A DNA stretch of 64,000 nucleotides from Vibrio qingdaonensis (GCF_026191675.1 NZ_JAKRRY010000027.1:1-64000), one strand, 5' to 3'; positions 25,012 through 35,156 are shown, numbered from the stretch's first letter. Program-made: numbers and translations. The notes: generated by a model not told the origin, from the letters alone.

Positions 25012-26496
25012 ATGTTGTGGTTCTTAACCTGCGTTGCCGCACTGATTGGCGGTTATTTTCTTTACGGCGCTTTTATCGAGAAAGTGTTTGGCATTAACGA
25101 AAAGCGTCAAACTCCGGCACATACCAAAGCTGACGGCGTCGACTACGTTCCAATGTCGACAAAGAAAGTATACTTAGTTCAACTTCTCAACATTGCAGGT
25201 GTGGGTCCAATATTTGGTCCAATTATGGGTGCGCTCTATGGTCCTGCTGCGATGCTTTGGATTGTACTTGGCTGTATCTTTGCTGGCGCAGTGCATGATT
25301 ACTTCTCTGGCATGCTGTCTATTCGCAACGGCGGCGCTTCCGTACCCACTATCACAGGTCGATACCTAGGCAATGGCGCCAAACATTTTATGAACATTTT
25401 TGCCATTGTCCTGCTATTGCTCGTCGGTGTCGTGTTTGTCTCAGCCCCTGCTGGCATGATCACCAACTTGGTCAATGACCAATTTGATATGTCAATGAGC
25501 ATGACGACCATGGTTATCGCCATTTTTGCTTATTACATCATCGCAACCATTGTTCCTGTTGATAAAATCATTGGTCGCTTCTACCCACTGTTTGGCGCTC
25601 TGCTTATCTTTATGTCTGTTGGTCTAATTACTGCCGTAGCGATGTCCAGTGAGCACACAGTCATGGGCAACTTTGAAATCAGCGACATGTTTAGCAATAT
25701 GAATCCGAATGACTTGCCATTATGGCCTGCGCTATTCATCACTATTGCTTGTGGTGCTATTTCAGGCTTCCACGCAACGCAGTCTCCATTAATGGCTCGC
25801 TGTATGGAAAATGAGAAGAACGGCCGCTTTGTTTTCTACGGAGCGATGATTGGTGAAGGTATTATCGCACTTATCTGGTGTGCACTTGCGTTGTCGTTCT
25901 TTGGTTCAGTCGATTCATTAGCAGAAGCCGTGAAAAATGGCGGCCCAGGTAATGTTGTCTACAGCGCTTCATTTGGCCTACTCGGTGTGTTTGGCGGCAT
26001 CCTAGCCTTCCTAGGTGTGGTTATCTTACCGATTACCTCTGGTGATACCGCTTTCCGCTCTAGCCGTCTTATCCTTGCTGAATACTTCAACATGGAACAG
26101 AAGACGCTGCGTAACCGCCTGCTCATGGCACTGCCATTATTTGTTATCGGCGGCATCTTGACTCAAGTGGACTTCGGTATAATCTGGCGCTACTTCGGCT
26201 TTGCTAACCAAACAACAGCGGTAATGATGCTGTGGACGGCTTCCGCTTACTTGCTACGTCACAACAAACTGCACTGGGTAACGACGGTTCCAGCCATGTT
26301 TATGACAACGGTTGTTATCACTTTCATCCTGAATAACAGCACGCTAGGCTTTGGACTACCAATGCAGCTATCCACCATCCTTGGTATCGTAGGTTCACTT
26401 TCTATCACTGCATACGTGATTAAGAAGTCGAAAGGAAAAGGCGATATTGAAGCTGAGGAAGAAGAAAAACCACAAGGTAAAGCTGAAACAGCCTAA
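25012..26496 (+). CDS. CstA-family transporter (BtsT-like, probable pyruvate uptake)
   Basis: This is a polytopic inner-membrane protein of 494 residues of the carbon starvation CstA family, whose E. coli members CstA and BtsT take up peptides or pyruvate. It begins MLWFLTCVAALIGGYFLYG and carries the family core QLLNIAGVGPIFGPIMGALYGP and HDYFSGMLSIRNGG, then about a dozen hydrophobic segments and a charged Lys/Glu tail. It is much shorter than E. coli CstA and BtsT (about 700 residues). The upstream LytTR-type repeats tie it to the btsS/btsR pair about 4 kb away. Substrate is inferred from that link. Confidence 0.82.
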   Translation: MLWFLTCVAALIGGYFLYGAFIEKVFGINEKRQTPAHTKADGVDYVPMSTKKVYLVQLLNIAGVGPIFGPIMGALYGPAAMLWIVLGCIFAGAVHDYFSGMLSIRNGGASVPTITGRYLGNGAKHFMNIFAIVLLLLVGVVFVSAPAGMITNLVNDQFDMSMSMTTMVIAIFAYYIIATIVPVDKIIGRFYPLFGALLIFMSVGLITAVAMSSEHTVMGNFEISDMFSNMNPNDLPLWPALFITIACGAISGFHATQSPLMARCMENEKNGRFVFYGAMIGEGIIALIWCALALSFFGSVDSLAEAVKNGGPGNVVYSASFGLLGVFGGILAFLGVVILPITSGDTAFRSSRLILAEYFNMEQKTLRNRLLMALPLFVIGGILTQVDFGIIWRYFGFANQTTAVMMLWTASAYLLRHNKLHWVTTVPAMFMTTVVITFILNNSTLGFGLPMQLSTILGIVGSLSITAYVIKKSKGKGDIEAEEEEKPQGKAETA

Positions 26497-26528
26497 GCCT
26501 TATAGCGCTTCCCCCTAAAGACGCTATT

Positions 26529-26562
26529 CAATCCGAGTCCAGTTTATGGGCTCGGATTTTTT
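26529..26562 (+). terminator. Terminator of the CstA-family gene
   Basis: The stem ATCCGAG/CTCGGAT is followed by six T residues, about 35 bp after the stop codon. Confidence 0.8.
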
Positions 26563-26604
26563 GTATGCGATACCCCGTGATTGCATTTCTATACCACCAG
26601 TAAT

Positions 26605-26633
26605 AAAAAACCCCAACTGTAGTACAGTTGGGG
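26605..26633 (-). terminator. ispH terminator
   Basis: The stem CCCCAACTGTA/TACAGTTGGGG has a 1-nt centre with a run of A residues on its left, that is, a T tract on the minus strand. It ends the fkpB-ispH transcript. Confidence 0.85.
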
Positions 26634-26660
26634 CCCGTTCAACGTATTCAAAACTTGATG

Positions 26661-27617
26661 TTAATCGATTTGCTTAATCTGCAACTCTCTTGGCACTTCA
26701 AAGAACATGTTCTCTTCACGACCCAAGACCTCTTCAACATCGCTCGCCCCTAAATCTCGAATACGATCGATAATTTGATTGACCAGCTCTTCCGGCGCCG
26801 AAGCTCCAGCTGTCACGCCAACAATTGCCTTGCCTTCAAACCATTCAGCTTCAATAAGGTCTGCGGTATCGGTCAAATAAGCTGGAGTGCCTAACTTTTC
26901 CGCTAGCTCTTTTAAGCGAGTCGAGTTAGATGAATTCGTTGAGCCCACAACAACCATCACATCCACCGCTTCAGCTAATTCACGTACCGCATCTTGACGG
27001 TTTTGAGTGGCATAACAGATATCATCTTTACGTGGTCCTTGGATCTCTGGGAAGACTTCTCGCAGGCGCTCAATCACATCGGCGGTTTCATCAACAGACA
27101 GCGTAGTTTGACTCACATAGTGCAAGTTACTTGGATCATTGACTTGCAATAAATCAACATCCGCTGGGCGCTCAACTAAATACATACCGCCTGTGCTGCT
27201 GGCATACTGCCCCATCGTCCCTTCAACTTCCGGGTGCCCGGCATGACCAATAAGCACCACTTCCATATTCTTACGGCTCGCACGAGCTACTTCCATATGT
27301 ACTTTTGTCACCAACGGGCAGGTCGCGTCAAAGACCGTGAGCTCACGCTCTTTCGCTTCTTTACGAACAGCCTGCGAAACGCCATGTGCCGAAAAAATAA
27401 CGATATTGTCATCAGGTACTTCCGCTAACTCCTCGACAAACACGGCTCCACGTTGCTTAAGACCTTCAACAACAAAACGGTTATGAACCACTTCATGGCG
27501 AACATAAATCGGTGGCTGATATAGCTCAAGCGCGCGCTCTACGATACTAATTGCTCTATCGACCCCAGCACAAAAGCCGCGTGGATTTGCTAATTTAATT
27601 TTCATGTTATTACTCAT
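26661..27617 (-). CDS. ispH: 4-hydroxy-3-methylbut-2-enyl diphosphate reductase IspH
   Basis: IspH is the last enzyme of the MEP isoprenoid pathway, producing IPP and DMAPP with a [4Fe-4S] cluster. The 318-residue protein has all three cluster cysteines in context: NPRGFCAGVDRA, FDATCPLV and, in the central domain, KDDICYATQNRQ. The substrate motif TNSSNS is also present. A second in-frame ATG at 27605 aligns with the E. coli start, so the first four residues are uncertain. It follows fkpB in the conserved ileS-lspA-fkpB-ispH order. Confidence 0.95.
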   Translation of the reverse strand: MSNNMKIKLANPRGFCAGVDRAISIVERALELYQPPIYVRHEVVHNRFVVEGLKQRGAVFVEELAEVPDDNIVIFSAHGVSQAVRKEAKERELTVFDATCPLVTKVHMEVARASRKNMEVVLIGHAGHPEVEGTMGQYASSTGGMYLVERPADVDLLQVNDPSNLHYVSQTTLSVDETADVIERLREVFPEIQGPRKDDICYATQNRQDAVRELAEAVDVMVVVGSTNSSNSTRLKELAEKLGTPAYLTDTADLIEAEWFEGKAIVGVTAGASAPEELVNQIIDRIRDLGASDVEEVLGREENMFFEVPRELQIKQID

Positions 27618-27668
27618 CAGTACACACCGATTTTTGCTTATTTTTTTAAAAAACAGGGCGACGAAACG

Positions 27669-28100
27669 TTATTCTACAGTGAGAATCTCGACTTCAAATG
27701 TTACATCTTGTCCTGCAAGCGGATGATTAAAATCCACCGTCACAGAGTCACCAGCAATGTCAGTAATAATGCCAGGGATCTCCATCCCATCAGGACCAGA
27801 AAAGGCCATTATTGTACCGACTTCAACCTCAGAGTCACCCACAAACTTAGCTCGATCCATATGGTGGATGTTATCTGGATTTGGCAGACCAAACGCGTCT
27901 TCAGCTTTTAGCTCTATCGCTTGCTGATCTGTTTCAGCCATTCCAATCAAACACTGCTCAAAATTTTCACTCAAGCTACCATCACCAATCACAAGCTTCG
28001 CGGGCTTACCCATGTTATGAGTGCTATCTGCGACGGAGCCATCTTTAAGTTTAATGGTGAAATGCAGCGTTACTGCGCTATCTTGCTTTATTGTTGTCAC
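27669..28100 (-). CDS. fkpB: FKBP-type peptidyl-prolyl isomerase FkpB (SlpA)
   Basis: This is a 143-residue SlyD-like FKBP prolyl isomerase and chaperone, cytoplasmic. It shows the FKBP core VTLHFTIKLKDGSVADST, an inserted-flap domain (about 70-125) and the closing segment DFNHPLAGQDVTFEVEIL. Unlike SlyD it has no His-rich metal-binding tail. The start codon is GTG with AAGGA upstream. It lies between lspA and ispH, as in E. coli. Confidence 0.92.
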   Translation of the reverse strand: MTTIKQDSAVTLHFTIKLKDGSVADSTHNMGKPAKLVIGDGSLSENFEQCLIGMAETDQQAIELKAEDAFGLPNPDNIHHMDRAKFVGDSEVEVGTIMAFSGPDGMEIPGIITDIAGDSVTVDFNHPLAGQDVTFEVEILTVE

Positions 28101-28180
28101 GTTACGGCTTCCTTGTAATCAAGCGCTTATTATCAAACGACTTACTTTCAAAATTACTGTTATCAAACGCTGTTATATAA

Positions 28181-28212
28181 AAAAGCGCCGTACGAATCAA
28201 CGTACAGCGCTT
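28181..28212 (-). terminator. Hairpin terminator after lspA
   Basis: The stem AAGCGC-GTACG/CGTAC-GCGCTT has A residues to its left, a T tract on the minus strand. It lies 22 bp after the lspA stop and before fkpB, so it may reduce but not necessarily abolish read-through into fkpB-ispH. Confidence 0.7.
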
Positions 28213-28233
28213 AAGGTTATTCAAATTATGTCA

Positions 28234-28737
28234 CTAACTCGGCTGTTTTTTGCGGAAACTGTCGAGAATAATCAGGCCCGCACCAATACAAATGGTCATA
28301 TCAGCCAGATTAAAAGCTGGCCAGTGGTACGTTCCCCAGTAAAAATCTAGGTAATCTACGACATAACCATGTACTACGCGGTCAAATACGTTGCCAACAG
28401 CGCCGCCAATAATCATGGCGTAAGCAATGTTGTTCCACTTTTCCGTTGCCGGTAGTTTGCTCATCCAGTAGGTCAGCATTCCTGTCACAACAAAAGCGAT
28501 GCCAGTAAAGAACCAGCGCTGCCAACCTGCTTGGTCACTTAAAAAGCTAAATGCAGCGCCGTAGTTATGAACATATAAGAGGTTGAAAAATGGCAATATC
28601 TCAATACGATTTGCCCATCCATACCCCATACTGTCCATCACAACTAACTTGATAGCAATATCAGCAACGAAGATGAGTGCCGCTAGCCATAGCCAGCGGA
28701 CTCCAGATTGTTTTAATGAAAACGTCTGCTCTGTCAT
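28234..28737 (-). CDS. lspA: Lipoprotein signal peptidase LspA
   Basis: LspA is the inner-membrane aspartyl protease that removes signal peptides from diacylglyceryl-prolipoproteins made by Lgt. The 167-residue protein has four transmembrane helices and both catalytic motifs, GNVFDRVVHG and VVDYLDFYWG. It starts 8 nt after the ileS stop in a tight operon. Many predicted lipoproteins in this window are its likely substrates. Confidence 0.96.
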   Translation of the reverse strand: MTEQTFSLKQSGVRWLWLAALIFVADIAIKLVVMDSMGYGWANRIEILPFFNLLYVHNYGAAFSFLSDQAGWQRWFFTGIAFVVTGMLTYWMSKLPATEKWNNIAYAMIIGGAVGNVFDRVVHGYVVDYLDFYWGTYHWPAFNLADMTICIGAGLIILDSFRKKQPS

Positions 28738-28745
28738 TATATCGT

Positions 28746-31586
28746 TTAGGCGAACTTACGAACTTCGCCTTCACCTTCTACGTTAGTCACACAACGACCA
28801 CAAATTTCTTCATGACCAGCAATGGTGCCAACATCAGGCGTGTGGTGCCAGCAACGATCACATTTCTTAGCTTCCGTCGCCGCGACTTCAACGAACAAAC
28901 CTTCAACATCTGTACTGTGTGCTGCCTGTGATTTTTCACTCAACGGCTTCACTTGCGCTTTCGAAGTCAGAAGAACAAATCGTAGCTCATCTTCTAGCTT
29001 GTTGATCGTCGTTGCTAAAGCATCATCAGCAAAAATAGTCACTTCTGCTTGCAGTGAACCACCAATAGTTTTCTCTTTACGAGCGTCTTCTAACAGCTTG
29101 TTCACACTGCCACGAACCGCTTGAATTTGAGTCCAAAACTCATTGTTCAGCTCTTCACCTTCAGCAAGGTCAAACAGACCTTCATACCACTCGCCAGTGA
29201 ATACAAATTTATCACGAGCGCCTGGCATTTCGTTCCAGATTTCATCTGCAGTAAATGACATGATTGGCGCCATCCAACGAACAAGCGCTTCAACAATGTA
29301 GTAAAGCGCACTTTGACAGCTGCGTTGAGCGTGACCGCCCTGCTTTGCTGTGTATTGGCGATCTTTAATCACATCCAGGTAGAAAGAACCCATTTCGATG
29401 GAGCAGAACTGCATAAGACGTTGAGTCACACCGTGAGTGTTGTATTCACCGTAAGCTTTAACAATCTCTTCTTGCGCCGCAAATGCACGACCCACAGCCC
29501 AGCGATCCAACGCCACCATTTCTTCAGCAGGCACCAAGTCGGTCTCAGGGTTGAAACCGTTTAGGTTAGCCAGGAAGAAACGTGCTGTGTTACGAATACG
29601 ACGGTACGCATCCGCAGAGCGCTTAAGGATTTCATCAGAAACCGCGACTTCACCAGTGTAGTCCGTTGAAGCAACCCATAAGCGAAGGATATCAGCACCA
29701 AGCTTGTTAGTGACATCTTTCGGTGCCACAACGTTACCGATGGATTTAGACATCTTACGTCCATTACCATCAACAACGAAGCCGTGCGTTAGCACTTCTT
29801 TGTAAGGTGCTTCGTCTTTCATCGCAATGGATGAAATTAATGAAGACTGGAACCAACCACGGTGTTGATCTGAACCTTCTAGGTAAAGATCGGCACTGTG
29901 ACCGTTGTACTCTTCGCGAGAATCCACGACCGAGTAGTGCGTCACGCCTGAATCAAACCATACGTCTAGCGTATCCAATACTTTTTCGTATTTATCAGCG
30001 TCTTCAGCACTCATCAGCTCTGCAGGATCAACATCCCACCACGCTTGAATGCCTTTTTCTTCAACTAATTTAGCCACTTTCTCGATAAGAGCTGGGCTCT
30101 CCGGGTGTAGTTCTGCAGTTTCTTTGTGAACAAACAGAGCAATTGGCACACCCCAAGTACGCTGACGAGAGATACACCACTCAGGGCGACCTTCAATCAT
30201 ACCTTCAATACGGCTTTGACCCCATTCAGGCATCCACTCAACATTCTTAATCGACTCTAGTGCTTTAGCACGCAGACCGGCTTGATCCATTGAAATGAAC
30301 CACTGTGGTGTTGCACGGAAGATGATTGGTGTTTTATGTCTCCAACAATGCGGGTAGCTGTGCTCATACGCGTGATGGTGCAATAACGCGCCTTTCTCTT
30401 TTAGTACTTCCAACACAGAGTCGTTCGCTTTAAAGACATGCTGACCCGCAAAGAGCTCTGTATCAGGCAAATACACACCGTTAGAGCCAACAGGGTTCGC
30501 CACTTCTAAACCGTATTTTTTACCCACAACAAAGTCTTCTTGGCCGTGACCCGGTGCCGTATGAACGACACCAGTACCAGAATCTGTCGTTACGTGTTCA
30601 CCAAGAATTGCAGGAACCGTAAAGTCGTAAAACGGGTGATTAAACTGCGCTAATTCAAGATCTTCACCTTTAGCAAAGCCAAGGTTGTGGAAGTGCTCAA
30701 TACCCGCACGATCCATTACATCTTTCGCAAGTTCAGATGCCACGATGATACGTTGTTCTTGTTGTTCACCTTTGGCTTCAACTTGAACCAATACATACTC
30801 TAAATCGTCGCGTAAACAAACCGCACGGTTAGCCGGCAGCGTCCATGGCGTCGTTGTCCAAATAACAATCGACAACTCACCTTGACCAGCATGGCCTTCC
30901 GCTAAAGTAAATTTATCAAGCACAGCAGCTTCATCAGCAGCGGTAAATTTCACATCAATCGACGGAGAAACTTTATCTTTATACTCAACTTCTGCTTCAG
31001 CCAGTGCTGAACCACAATCCGTACACCAGTGAACGGGCTTAAAGCCTTTCAACAAGTGACCGTTGTCGGCAATTTTGCCTAACGCACGAATGATGTTCGC
31101 TTCGGTGCCAAAGTCCATCGTGCGGTAAGGTTTATCCCACTCGCCCATGATACCCAGACGCTTAAAGCTCTCTTTCTGACCTTCAACCTGTCCTGCAGCA
31201 TACTTGCGGCATTCTTCGCGAAATTCAGACGCTGAAATTTTCTGACCAGGCTTGCCTTTTTTCTTCTCTACCATCAATTCGATAGGAAGACCATGACAAT
31301 CCCACCCCGGAATGTAAGGCGCATCAAAACCAGAAAGGGTTTTCGATTTAATAATAATGTCTTTAAGAATCTTGTTCAGTGCGTGGCCGATATGAATATC
31401 GCCGTTCGCGTATGGAGGGCCATCATGTAAAACAAATGACTTTTTGCCTTTTTTAGCCTTACGGATTTCACCGTAAAGATCTTCTTTATACCAACGCTTC
31501 AGCATCTCTGGCTCACGATTAGCCAAATTACCGCGCATAGGAAACCCTGTTTCAGGTAGGTTCAGGGTATCTTTATACTCACTCAT
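28746..31586 (-). CDS. ileS: Isoleucine-tRNA ligase IleS
   Basis: This is a class I aminoacyl-tRNA synthetase of 946 residues. It has the HIGH motif in ANGDIHIGHALNK, the KMSKS motif in GRKMSKSIGN, a CP1 editing domain between them and a C-terminal zinc-binding segment (CDRCWHH and CGRC). The length is close to the E. coli enzyme (938). It lies between ribF and lspA. Confidence 0.98.
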   Translation of the reverse strand: MSEYKDTLNLPETGFPMRGNLANREPEMLKRWYKEDLYGEIRKAKKGKKSFVLHDGPPYANGDIHIGHALNKILKDIIIKSKTLSGFDAPYIPGWDCHGLPIELMVEKKKGKPGQKISASEFREECRKYAAGQVEGQKESFKRLGIMGEWDKPYRTMDFGTEANIIRALGKIADNGHLLKGFKPVHWCTDCGSALAEAEVEYKDKVSPSIDVKFTAADEAAVLDKFTLAEGHAGQGELSIVIWTTTPWTLPANRAVCLRDDLEYVLVQVEAKGEQQEQRIIVASELAKDVMDRAGIEHFHNLGFAKGEDLELAQFNHPFYDFTVPAILGEHVTTDSGTGVVHTAPGHGQEDFVVGKKYGLEVANPVGSNGVYLPDTELFAGQHVFKANDSVLEVLKEKGALLHHHAYEHSYPHCWRHKTPIIFRATPQWFISMDQAGLRAKALESIKNVEWMPEWGQSRIEGMIEGRPEWCISRQRTWGVPIALFVHKETAELHPESPALIEKVAKLVEEKGIQAWWDVDPAELMSAEDADKYEKVLDTLDVWFDSGVTHYSVVDSREEYNGHSADLYLEGSDQHRGWFQSSLISSIAMKDEAPYKEVLTHGFVVDGNGRKMSKSIGNVVAPKDVTNKLGADILRLWVASTDYTGEVAVSDEILKRSADAYRRIRNTARFFLANLNGFNPETDLVPAEEMVALDRWAVGRAFAAQEEIVKAYGEYNTHGVTQRLMQFCSIEMGSFYLDVIKDRQYTAKQGGHAQRSCQSALYYIVEALVRWMAPIMSFTADEIWNEMPGARDKFVFTGEWYEGLFDLAEGEELNNEFWTQIQAVRGSVNKLLEDARKEKTIGGSLQAEVTIFADDALATTINKLEDELRFVLLTSKAQVKPLSEKSQAAHSTDVEGLFVEVAATEAKKCDRCWHHTPDVGTIAGHEEICGRCVTNVEGEGEVRKFA

Positions 31587-31648
31587 CGATTCTTAATTCC
31601 GTTGTATTGGGCGACAGTTAGACATTATGTTAGCGGTGGAATCTTCCA

Positions 31649-32584
31649 CTAACCCATACACTGAAGTAGCCACACCCTTGCGACTTCAGCATCCAATTCT
31701 ATTTGCTGTTTTAACAGCTGCAATGAGCCAAATTTCTTCTCATTACGTATCTTATGAAGCAATGCGACTTCAATTTGCTTTCCGTAAAGATCGCCATCAA
31801 AGTCAAACACATGCACTTCTAAATCTTGCTTAGTACCATTGACGGTTGGTTTATTCCCGATGTTAGCTATGCCACCTCGCGGTGTAGAGTCTACCCCCAT
31901 CACCTGCACGGCATAGACACCACTTACGGGTGAAACATGGCGCTTCAAAGAAACATTAGCCGTTGGAAACCCAAAGTCACGTGCTAATTTTTGACCATGA
32001 GCAACACGACCCGATAAGGTATAGTGCCGCCCCAACATTTTTGCACTCGCATCAAGCTCATCATTCGCTAATGCGTGACGAATCGCCGTACTGCTTACTC
32101 GCGCCTCACCGACACGAAAACTATGTGTATTGACGACCTCAAAGCCAAACTGTTCTCCAGCTTGCTTAAGCATGTCAAAGTTACCTAGTCGGCCTTTACC
32201 AAACCGAAAATCATCACCAATTACCAAATACTTAACACCGAGCTTATCCACCAATAAATCACGTACGAATGATTCTGGTGACAAATCCGCAAAGTGACGA
32301 TTGAAGTTAACACAAAGCAAACGATCTATATCCATTTGCTCAAGCAGTTCAAATTTATCACGTAAGCGTGTTAACCGCGCCGGTGCTTTATCTTTGGCAA
32401 ATAACTCCATCGGTTGTGGTTCAAATGTCATTACAACAGAAGGCAAATTCAAAAGCTGAGCTTTCTCCTTTACCTGTTCGAGCACACGTTGGTGACCTAA
32501 ATGTACACCATCGAAATTACCAATCGTCAACACACAGCCATGATGTTGACCTTTTAGGTTGTGGATGCCTCGAATAAGTTCCAT
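31649..32584 (-). CDS. ribF: Bifunctional riboflavin kinase / FAD synthetase RibF
   Basis: RibF makes FMN from riboflavin and FAD from FMN. The 311-residue protein has an N-terminal adenylyltransferase domain (TIGNFDGVHLGHQRVL; DDFRFGKGRLG) and a C-terminal flavokinase domain (GRVAHGQKLARDFGFPTAN, with the PTAN motif). It lies between murJ and ileS, the conserved order. Confidence 0.97.
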   Translation of the reverse strand: MELIRGIHNLKGQHHGCVLTIGNFDGVHLGHQRVLEQVKEKAQLLNLPSVVMTFEPQPMELFAKDKAPARLTRLRDKFELLEQMDIDRLLCVNFNRHFADLSPESFVRDLLVDKLGVKYLVIGDDFRFGKGRLGNFDMLKQAGEQFGFEVVNTHSFRVGEARVSSTAIRHALANDELDASAKMLGRHYTLSGRVAHGQKLARDFGFPTANVSLKRHVSPVSGVYAVQVMGVDSTPRGGIANIGNKPTVNGTKQDLEVHVFDFDGDLYGKQIEVALLHKIRNEKKFGSLQLLKQQIELDAEVARVWLLQCMG

Positions 32585-32653
32585 GAAACGACTAAACCAC
32601 CTGTTGAAGTTAATAATAGCAGTGTGAAACCGACGGATTATAGCGAAACATTG

Positions 32654-34216
32654 CTAATCTGTCGCTGCTTTTAAATCCTTCACTCTAATGCCAAGTAGCA
32701 AGAGTGTAAATAGGTAGGTTGCCCCACCAAGCACAATCAACATTGTTAGTGTTGTAGCGCGTTGTGCAAGCCCCCAAGATAACCACTGTTGCATGTCATC
32801 TAAACGCCACACCACCACCGCCACCATCACAATGGCACTGACTGCAAGTTTGGTAATAAAAATCAGCGTTTGCTTGGTTACTCGGTATACCTGCTGAATA
32901 TGAAGACCTCGATACAACAGAACCATATTGACCAAAGCCGATAACGCTGTCGCCATCGCAAGACCAACATAGCCATAGAAATAAGCGAATATGGCGTTAA
33001 ACACCATATTCGAAGCCATGGCGATAATGCCGTACTTAACCGGAGTTCTCGTGTCTTGTCTCGAGAAATAACCCGGAGCCAACACTTTAATCAACATAAA
33101 GTTGAGCAGCCCTGACGCATAAGCCAACAAAGACATCGAGGCTTGCTCTACATCATGAGGGGTAAACTCTCCTCGCATGAATAACACCATGAGCATGGGC
33201 TTAGCGAGCACCATCAAACCAAGCATGGCTGGTAACCCAAGCAACACCACCATCCTTACTCCCCAATCCATTGTCGAGGCAAACCCTTGGCTTTGAGCAT
33301 CAACATGTTTTCGAGATAAGGCAGGAAGAATAACGGTGGCAATCGCGATACCGAATAACCCTAACGGGAACTCAAGTAAACGATCGGAATAATAGAGCCA
33401 ACTGATGGAGCCAGTAGCAAGGAAGCTGGCAATGAAGGTGTCAAACAACAAATTAATTTGACTAACCGATACACCAAAAAGAGCAGGGATCATGAGTGTG
33501 CGAATTTTAACCACGCCAGGATCACTCCACCCCCACTTAGGCTTCACTAATACCCCAGCCTTAACGAGGAAGGGGATTTGAAACACAAACTGTACAAAGC
33601 CGCCAAGAAAAACGCCAATCGCTAAACCAATTTCAGGTTGTTCAAGACCAGGCGCAATAAACCATGCACTGCCGATAATCATCACATTTAGAAAAACAGG
33701 CGTAAACGATGAGACCGCAAATTTCCCTAAGGTATTGAGAATGGCACCAGACAAGGCGACAAAAGTAATAAACCATAAATATGGGAAAGTAATTTTCAAC
33801 ATTAAGCTGGCGAGCTCAAACTTAGGTGCTGCGGGTCCATCATTTAGCCAATCTAGGAACCAGCCAAAGCCAAATAATGCTGTCACGACCCCAGAGCCGA
33901 GCACGCCAAACAGGGTCACAATCGACACGAGCACACCAAGTGTCCCTGACGCTTTAGCAATAAGATCTCTAGTTTTATCTTTATCACCAGCAGCATGGTA
34001 CTCGGTTAAAACAGGTACGAAAGCTTGAGAAAATGCCCCTTCAGCAAACAATCGACGTAAAAAGTTGGGGATTTTATTGGCAAAAAAGAACACATCGGCG
34101 CTAGCGCCGGCGCCCATTAAATTGGCGACCACAACATCGCGAACCAGTCCCAATACGCGGGACACAAGTGTCATTGCACTCACAATCATGCCTGACTTAA
34201 GAAGCCTTTTACTCAC
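32654..34216 (-). CDS. murJ: Lipid II flippase MurJ
   Basis: MurJ moves lipid II across the inner membrane for peptidoglycan synthesis. The 520-residue MOP-superfamily protein has about 14 transmembrane helices. It begins with SGMIVSAMTLVSRVLGLVRD and the NLMGAGASADVFFFANKIPN segment, where charged residues line the cavity. The start codon is GTG with a GGGG Shine-Dalgarno. It is first in the murJ-ribF-ileS-lspA group and divergent from rpsT. Confidence 0.96.
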   Translation of the reverse strand: MSKRLLKSGMIVSAMTLVSRVLGLVRDVVVANLMGAGASADVFFFANKIPNFLRRLFAEGAFSQAFVPVLTEYHAAGDKDKTRDLIAKASGTLGVLVSIVTLFGVLGSGVVTALFGFGWFLDWLNDGPAAPKFELASLMLKITFPYLWFITFVALSGAILNTLGKFAVSSFTPVFLNVMIIGSAWFIAPGLEQPEIGLAIGVFLGGFVQFVFQIPFLVKAGVLVKPKWGWSDPGVVKIRTLMIPALFGVSVSQINLLFDTFIASFLATGSISWLYYSDRLLEFPLGLFGIAIATVILPALSRKHVDAQSQGFASTMDWGVRMVVLLGLPAMLGLMVLAKPMLMVLFMRGEFTPHDVEQASMSLLAYASGLLNFMLIKVLAPGYFSRQDTRTPVKYGIIAMASNMVFNAIFAYFYGYVGLAMATALSALVNMVLLYRGLHIQQVYRVTKQTLIFITKLAVSAIVMVAVVVWRLDDMQQWLSWGLAQRATTLTMLIVLGGATYLFTLLLLGIRVKDLKAATD

Positions 34217-34474
34217 TTGAACCCCTAATTACCTTGCTAATACCTTGTCACAGATAGGTTTCTATCGTCTTTATTATTGAAGAGCGGATTAGTATTAGCA
34301 TTGGTTGAAAAATACTGTTAGAATCCCCGCCATCTTAACCGCGAAGACCTCCAGATATCAAAACTTGTTTTTTATCGTTGGGTTTTTGCACAAATCAGTT
34401 GACATTTAAGTGCAAATAGAGGATATTCCTCGCCCTTAAATTGTCACCGAACTAAGTTTTTGGGAGTTAGACCC

Positions 34475-34735
34475 TTGGCAAACAGTAAATCTGCTAAGAA
34501 GCGCGCTATCCAAGCTGAGAAACGTCGTCAGCACAATGCTAGCCGTCGTTCTATGATGCGCACTTACATGAAAAAAACTATCGCTGCTATTGAAGCAGGC
34601 GATAAAGAAGCAGCAACAGCGGCACTAGTTGAAGTTACACCTCTTCTAGACCGTATGGCGACTAAAGGCCTTATTCATAAGAATAAAGCGGCTCGTCATA
34701 AGTCTCGCTTCACTGCAGCAATCAAAGCTCTTTAA
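34475..34735 (+). CDS. rpsT: 30S ribosomal protein S20
   Basis: S20 is an 86-residue, Lys/Arg-rich three-helix protein that binds 16S rRNA early in 30S assembly. The start is TTG (MANSKSAKKRAIQAEKRRQ) with GGGAG upstream. An in-frame ATG-like extension to 34460 is not family sequence. A UUG start is also used in E. coli rpsT, where it contributes to autoregulation. A TAGAAT followed by CCCCGCC (near 34318) could be a stringently controlled -10 and discriminator. Confidence 0.96.
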   Translation: MANSKSAKKRAIQAEKRRQHNASRRSMMRTYMKKTIAAIEAGDKEAATAALVEVTPLLDRMATKGLIHKNKAARHKSRFTAAIKAL

Positions 34736-34754
34736 TTAGAACTAGATTTGCATT

Positions 34755-34782
34755 AAAAAACCGGCCTAGGCCGGTTTTTTTG
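34755..34782 (+). terminator. rpsT terminator
   Basis: The stem AAAAACCGGCC/GGCCGGTTTTT with a 2-nt centre is followed by T residues. Confidence 0.9.
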
Positions 34783-34856
34783 TATCTATTACTTTTCTAT
34801 TTATTTGCTAATGAAGGACTGCGTTCACTTAACATCCCCAACAGCACCTCACCGCT

Positions 34857-35156
34857 TTACTCTTCTTTGCAATACAAGCCATGCAATAGTTCTATCATTT
34901 GACGAACTTCGACACTGCTCAACGTGTAGAATACCGTCTGAGCCTCTTTTCGTGTTGAAACCAGTCCATCCCGACGCAACCATGCCAAGTGCTGAGAAAG
35001 CGCGGATTGGCTTAGCTTTAAATAATCGCACAGCTCACCAACCGACAACTCAGTATTATGTAGCATGCAAAGTATTTGCAGACGACGCTCGTTGGCCATC
35101 GCTTTTAGGAGAACAACCGCTTGTGGTGCGTTTTTTTCCATCTCCTGCAAATTCAT
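34857..35156 (-). CDS. hlyU: ArsR/SmtB-family regulator HlyU
   Basis: HlyU is a winged-helix activator of haemolysin, RTX toxin and other virulence genes in vibrios, where it mainly relieves H-NS silencing. The 99-residue product has the ArsR HTH (LSVGELCDYLKLSQSALSQHL) and the wing (DGLVSTRKEAQTVFYTL). Like known HlyU proteins it lacks the ELCVCDL metal-binding motif of ArsR repressors; the helix instead has ELSVGEL. It sits between rpsT and nhaR, the arrangement known from V. cholerae. Confidence 0.92.
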   Translation of the reverse strand: MNLQEMEKNAPQAVVLLKAMANERRLQILCMLHNTELSVGELCDYLKLSQSALSQHLAWLRRDGLVSTRKEAQTVFYTLSSVEVRQMIELLHGLYCKEE